The notes beneath the pieces are model-generated. The model saw nothing but the letters and a program-made list of their open reading frames with translations. It was not told where the DNA came from and ran no database searches. From Microbispora rosea (GTDB lineage: Bacteria; Actinomycetota; Actinomycetes; Streptosporangiales; Streptosporangiaceae), in contig NZ_FTNI01000045.1 of NCBI RefSeq assembly GCF_900156315.1, positions 1 through 44,381 of the forward strand: a stretch of DNA of 44,381 nt. Direction: 5' to 3'. A program made the position numbers and the translations under genes. Shown one piece after another: positions 41,352 through 44,381 of this stretch (positions are counted from its first letter, which is position 1; each line of letters begins with the position of its first letter).

Positions 41352-41511
41352 TGGGCTGGTCCCCGCCTCTCGGTGTGCTTCTCGGGGTCCTGCCGGTCGA
41401 GGTCGTGCCGGAGACCGCTGGGGTTCTCCTGCCCGCGTGAAGGCGGATTCCCGGCCGTCGGCGGCTCTGCGAATCGGTCTTGGTCGGTGAGGTTCTGTTG
41501 GAGGATGCACA

Positions 41512-41772
41512 TCACGCGGTCCTGGGGATCGGCCGGCTCATCACGCCGGCGGGGTCGATCACGATGCCGATCACGCCGAGATCATCGGTCATGCTCCGCA
41601 GCGCGGGCTCACTCAGGCGGACCCATTCCTGGCCGCTGCCCAGCACCTTCGTCAGCCGGAGCGGCGAGGTGAAGGCCACCGCCGTCCGCGTGCCCGCGGC
41701 CGTACGGAACAGGCGTAGCGCCAGGGAGAACGAACTGCGGCGAACCGGCACATATAAGGGATCTTCGAGCAT
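41512..41772 (-). CDS. SAV_915-like small protein
   Basis: This 86-aa protein starts at ATG 41772 behind GGAAGG. The sequence PLYVPVRRSSFSLALRLFRT, then GTRTAVAFTSPLRLTKVLGS and GQEWVRLSEPALRSM, resembles the small SAV_915-type proteins of streptomycetes. Their function is unknown, though the fold is probably related to SseB-N-terminal-like domains. The frame is open to 42078, but that part overlaps the kdp leader and is not convincing. It is transcribed away from the kdp operon. Confidence 0.72.
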   Translation of the reverse strand: MLEDPLYVPVRRSSFSLALRLFRTAAGTRTAVAFTSPLRLTKVLGSGQEWVRLSEPALRSMTDDLGVIGIVIDPAGVMSRPIPRTA

Positions 41773-42101
41773 CTCATGCCTTCCAGAGGACTCTACGAAG
41801 GCAACGTTAGATTCCACGCGACCAGCGGGAACGCCATCGCTACGGAATCCCGACGCCGTGCCGCGGAAAGCTGACGCGACGTTGACGCATGGCCGCGGTC
41901 CTGGTCGCGCCCGCGGGTGACGGCGCGCCGGCCATTCGACTGCTTCTCCACCCGGCCGGCGGCGTAGGAACCGCGTAGCTATTCCGGCGTCCGGCGTATG
42001 AAAGGCGTCAAGAACATCAGGGCCTCCTCGAACCTGGCGCTTTGCTGGTTTGTGGCCGTCTGTCCGGCGGCCAGGCAAGCATCCGGATTTGAGGAAGTGA
42101 G
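41773..42101. other. 329-bp divergent region upstream of kdp copy 2
   Basis: This holds the promoters for the SAV_915-like gene and the right kdp operon. The only structure recognised is the kdp leader element at its right end. No convincing c-di-AMP riboswitch or RNA gene was seen. Confidence 0.45.
42041..42101 (+). promoter_or_regulatory. kdp copy 2 leader: TTTGCT element plus inverted repeat
   Basis: TTTGCT (42041-42046) is followed by GGCCG...CGGCGGCC (42054-42072) and a GAGGAAG ribosome site before ATG 42102. The order and spacing match the copy 1 leader, although the sequence between is diverged. Confidence 0.4.
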
Positions 42102-42185
42102 ATGGCTGACGTCATCTTCGTCGCCCTGACGCTCGCGATATTCGCGATCTGCGGGCTCGTGGTGAGGGCGGTGGAGCGCCTGTGA
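42102..42185 (+). CDS. 27-aa membrane microprotein preceding kdpF, copy 2
   Basis: This 27-aa ORF (MADVIFVALTLAIFAICGLV then VRAVERL) has GAGGAAG upstream. It differs from the left-end copy at only a few hydrophobic positions, all conservative, and keeps the VRAVERL tail. Its stop overlaps the GTG of kdpF (GTGA). It forms one predicted membrane helix. Function is unknown; it is likely a Kdp-associated peptide. Confidence 0.77.
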   Translation: MADVIFVALTLAIFAICGLVVRAVERL

Positions 42186-42271
42186 GCGCTGTCAACGCCG
42201 TGGGTCTGGTCGTGGCCGCCGGCCTGGTGATCTTCATGGTCGCGGCCCTGCTGTTCCCGGAGCGTTTCTGA
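42182..42271 (+). CDS. kdpF: KdpF, 29-aa stabilising subunit, kdp copy 2
   Basis: This 29-aa single-helix protein (VSAVNAVGLVVAAGLVIFMV then AALLFPERF) starts at GTG 42182, overlapping the microprotein stop. Its TGA shares a base with the kdpA ATG at 42271. The FPERF tail is the KdpF signature. It stabilises the Kdp complex in the membrane. Confidence 0.88.
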   Translation: MSAVNAVGLVVAAGLVIFMVAALLFPERF

Positions 42272-43932
42272 TGTCGCCGACCACGGCCGGGATCCTGTTC
42301 ATCGCATCCCTTGTCGTCGCCCTGGTGCTGACGCACCGGCCGCTCGGCGACTACATGTACCGCGTCTACAGCGGCACGCGGCACCTGGCCTTCGAGCGAG
42401 TGATCTACCGTCTCATCGGGGTCCGGCCGGACACCGAGCAGCGATGGGGCGTCTACGCCCGCAGCGTGCTCGCCTTCTCGGCCGTCTCGATCCTGTTCCT
42501 CTACGGCTTCCAGCGCCTGCAGGACAAGCTGCTGCTGAGCCTCGGTTTTCCCGGGGTGACGGACCACGTGGCGTGGAACACCGCGGTCAGTTTCGTCACC
42601 AACACCAACTGGCAGGCGTACTCGGGTGAGTCCGCGATGGGCCACCTCGTGCAGATGGCCGGCCTGGCGGTGCAGAACTTCGTGTCGGCCGCGGTGGGCA
42701 TGGCCGTCGCGGTCGCGCTCGTGCGGGGCTTCGCCCGCAAGCAGACGGAGAATCTCGGCAACTTCTGGGTGGACCTGGTCCGCGGCACGATCCGCATCCT
42801 GCTGCCGATCGCGTTCGTCGGGGCGCTCCTCCTGGTGGCCGGCGGCGTCATCCAGAACCTCTCGGGCGTCCACGAGATCTCCACGCTGGCCGGGGGTACG
42901 CAGGGCATCACCGGCGGGCCGGTGGCGAGCCAGGAGGCGATCAAGGAGCTCGGCAACAACGGCGGCGGCTTCTACAACGCCAACTCCGCCCACCCCTTCG
43001 AGAACGCGGCCTCCTGGACGAACTGGCTGGAGATCTTCCTGATCCTCATGCTGCCGTTCGCGCTGCCGCGCACCTTCGGCCGCATGGTCGGCGACCGGCG
43101 GCAGGGCTACGCGATCGTCGCGATCATGGGCGTGCTGGCCTTCGCCTCCGTCGCGCTGGTCACCGGGCTGGAGATCGCGCACCACGGCACCGTTCCTCAG
43201 GCGGTCGGCGCCGCGATGGAAGGCAAGGAGGTCAGGTTCGGCGTGCCGAACTCGGGGACCTTCGCCGCGGCCACGACGCTGACCTCGACCGGCGCCGTCG
43301 ACTCCTTCCACGACTCGTTCACCGCGCTCGGCGGCATGATGACGATGTTCAACATGATGCTGGGCGAGGTGGCGCCCGGCGGGGTGGGCGCCGGCCTGTA
43401 CGGCATGCTCGTGCTCGCGGTGATCACCGTCTTCGTCGCCGGCCTCATGGTGGGCCGTACGCCGGAGTACCTGGGCAAGAAGATCGGCTCGCGCGAGATC
43501 AAGCTGGCCTCGCTCTACTTCCTGACCACCCCGGCGCTCGTGCTCGTGGGCACCGCCTTGGCCATGGCCTCGCCCGAACAGCGGGCGAGCATGCTCAACT
43601 CCGGGCCGCACGGCCTGTCCGAAGTGCTCTACGCGTTCACCAGCGCCTCCAACAACAACGGGTCGGCGTTCGCCGGCATCACCGTGAACACCCCGTGGTA
43701 CGACACCGCGCTCGGACTGTGCATGGCCTTCGGCCGGTTCCTGCCGATCGTCTTCGTGCTCGGCCTCGCCGGCTCGCTGGCCAGGCAGGCCCCCACGCCG
43801 GCCTCCGCGGGGACGCTGCCCACCCACCGCCCGCAGTTCGTCGGCATGGTCGTCGGCGTGACGATCATCGTGGTGGCGCTGACCTTCCTCCCCGCTCTGG
43901 CTCTCGGCCCGCTCGCAGAAGGAATCCAGTGA
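42271..43932 (+). CDS. kdpA: KdpA, potassium-binding channel subunit, kdp copy 2
   Basis: This 553-aa K+-binding subunit is the same length as copy 1. All the filter motifs are kept: NTNWQAYSGE, ELGNNGGGFYNANSAHPFEN, TLTSTGAVDS and TSASNNNGSAFAG. Differences from copy 1 are spread through helices and loops (for example NNGGG where copy 1 has TNGGG), so the two operons diverged long ago or one was acquired. It is translationally coupled to kdpF and to kdpB (TGATG at 43930-43934). Transcription runs out of the right end. Confidence 0.97.
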   Translation: MSPTTAGILFIASLVVALVLTHRPLGDYMYRVYSGTRHLAFERVIYRLIGVRPDTEQRWGVYARSVLAFSAVSILFLYGFQRLQDKLLLSLGFPGVTDHVAWNTAVSFVTNTNWQAYSGESAMGHLVQMAGLAVQNFVSAAVGMAVAVALVRGFARKQTENLGNFWVDLVRGTIRILLPIAFVGALLLVAGGVIQNLSGVHEISTLAGGTQGITGGPVASQEAIKELGNNGGGFYNANSAHPFENAASWTNWLEIFLILMLPFALPRTFGRMVGDRRQGYAIVAIMGVLAFASVALVTGLEIAHHGTVPQAVGAAMEGKEVRFGVPNSGTFAAATTLTSTGAVDSFHDSFTALGGMMTMFNMMLGEVAPGGVGAGLYGMLVLAVITVFVAGLMVGRTPEYLGKKIGSREIKLASLYFLTTPALVLVGTALAMASPEQRASMLNSGPHGLSEVLYAFTSASNNNGSAFAGITVNTPWYDTALGLCMAFGRFLPIVFVLGLAGSLARQAPTPASAGTLPTHRPQFVGMVVGVTIIVVALTFLPALALGPLAEGIQ

Positions 43933-44381
43933 TGACAGTGCTCCAGGCGCCGGAAGCTCCGGGCCATGCGCCCGCTCCCGGGAAGGGCGGCAAGGTGAGC
44001 AGCGGCCTGCTCGACCCGAAGCAGCTCGTCACCTCGCTGCCCGACGCGCTGCGGAAGCTGAACCCGGTGACGCTGTGGCGTAACCCGGTGATGCTCGTGG
44101 TCGAGGTCGGTGCGGCGTTCACGACCGTGCTGGCGTTCGGTGATCCCTCGTTCTTCGCCTGGGCGATCGTGGTGTGGTTGTGGCTGACCGTGCTGTTCGC
44201 CAATCTGGCCGAGGCGGTGGCCGAGGGCCGGGGCAAGGCTCAGGCCGCGACGTTGCGGGCGGCCAAGCGCGACACCACGGCCCGGCGTCTGGCGGACCCG
44301 GGCGATCCGGCCCGGTGGGAGGTCGTGGGCGCCCCGGAGTTGCGGCAGGGCGATCATGTCGTGGTCGAGGCCGGGGAGGTG
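43932..44381 (+). CDS. kdpB: KdpB N-terminal fragment, kdp copy 2 (runs off the right edge)
   Basis: This is the first 150 codons of the Kdp P-type ATPase subunit. The extreme N-terminus (MTVLQAPEAPGHAPAPGKGG) is longer than and unlike that of copy 1. From SLPDALRKLNPVTLWRNP onward the protein and DNA are identical to copy 1 up to the window edge. The catalytic DKTGT-type motif lies outside. A translation start at ATG 43932 overlaps the kdpA stop by one base. Confidence 0.95.
   Translation, partial: MTVLQAPEAPGHAPAPGKGGKVSSGLLDPKQLVTSLPDALRKLNPVTLWRNPVMLVVEVGAAFTTVLAFGDPSFFAWAIVVWLWLTVLFANLAEAVAEGRGKAQAATLRAAKRDTTARRLADPGDPARWEVVGAPELRQGDHVVVEAGEV
44037..44381. repeat. Right arm of an exact 345-bp inverted repeat (within kdpB)
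   Basis: This is the exact reverse complement of bases 1-345; position i pairs with 44382 minus i throughout. It begins within the coding sequence shortly after the diverged N-terminus of kdpB and reaches the window edge. Confidence 0.93.

Noticed and set aside
41773..42078. Longer SAV_915-like ORF starting at 42078
   Set aside because: The added N-terminal part is Arg/Pro-rich shadow sequence that overlaps the kdp leader; ATG 41772 has a proper ribosome site and begins the recognisable family region.
41900..42101. Possible c-di-AMP (ydaO-type) riboswitch before kdp
   Set aside because: The class is known upstream of K+ transporters in other phyla, but its conserved core motifs were not visible in either kdp leader.
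1..44381. Circular plasmid or phage genome suggested by matching ends
   Set aside because: The terminal match is inverted, not direct, it lies inside a coding gene on both sides, and no replication, partition or phage genes were seen.

Overview
The window is very GC-rich and reads as an actinomycete chromosome segment. It has many GTG starts, stop/start overlaps between operon genes, ROK, XRE, TetR and HxlR regulators, a short-loop cytochrome bd oxidase, DUF3147 and SAV_915-type small proteins, and SpoIIE/RsbW/STAS partner-switch proteins. A member of the Streptosporangiales or a relative fits, but that placement is inference. No rRNA, tRNA, transposase, phage or CRISPR genes were seen. The content is metabolic and regulatory.

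Layout. Both ends carry a kdp high-affinity K+ ATPase operon pointing outward: 27-aa microprotein, kdpF, kdpA, start of kdpB. The two KdpA proteins are clearly diverged, yet the outermost 345 bp of the window, inside kdpB, are exact reverse complements. From left to right between them lie: a DUF3147 membrane pair; a RibD/DHFR-like reductase; an HTH-TM-ricin-like protein; a divergent isochorismatase/TetR pair with a palindromic operator; cydAB; a two-gene partner-switch module (MEDS-STAS and kinase-STAS) followed by a truncated cytochrome-b-like protein; a glucose dehydrogenase/GH15 operon; a divergent HxlR/imine-reductase-like pair; argG with a likely ArgR operator; a ROK regulator; a divergent SDR/XRE-MmyB pair; a TetR/P450 pair sharing an operator motif; a 1395-aa hybrid kinase/phosphatase with its STAS partner; a Sua5 homologue; an HD-domain protein; a lipoprotein hydrolase; an ECF sigma factor with a SnoaL-like tail; a secreted cupin; a DUF417 protein; a YHS fusion; a second GH15; an NTF2-like protein; an Lrp-lysA operon; an APC permease; and a SAV_915-like gene before the second kdp operon.

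How the genes fit together. Three themes recur. One is potassium and energy status (two kdp operons, cydAB, a solitary cytochrome-b-like protein). The second is phospho-switch signalling: STAS domains occur in three proteins, RsbW-type kinases in two, and a PP2C phosphatase in one. The third is glucan or trehalose turnover (two GH15 enzymes, one coupled to glucose dehydrogenase). The clearest regulatory readings are the shared operators for the P450/TetR and isochorismatase/TetR pairs and the leaderless argG promoter overlapped by an ArgR-like palindrome. Some start codons and all functional assignments rest on motif recognition by eye; no database search was run.
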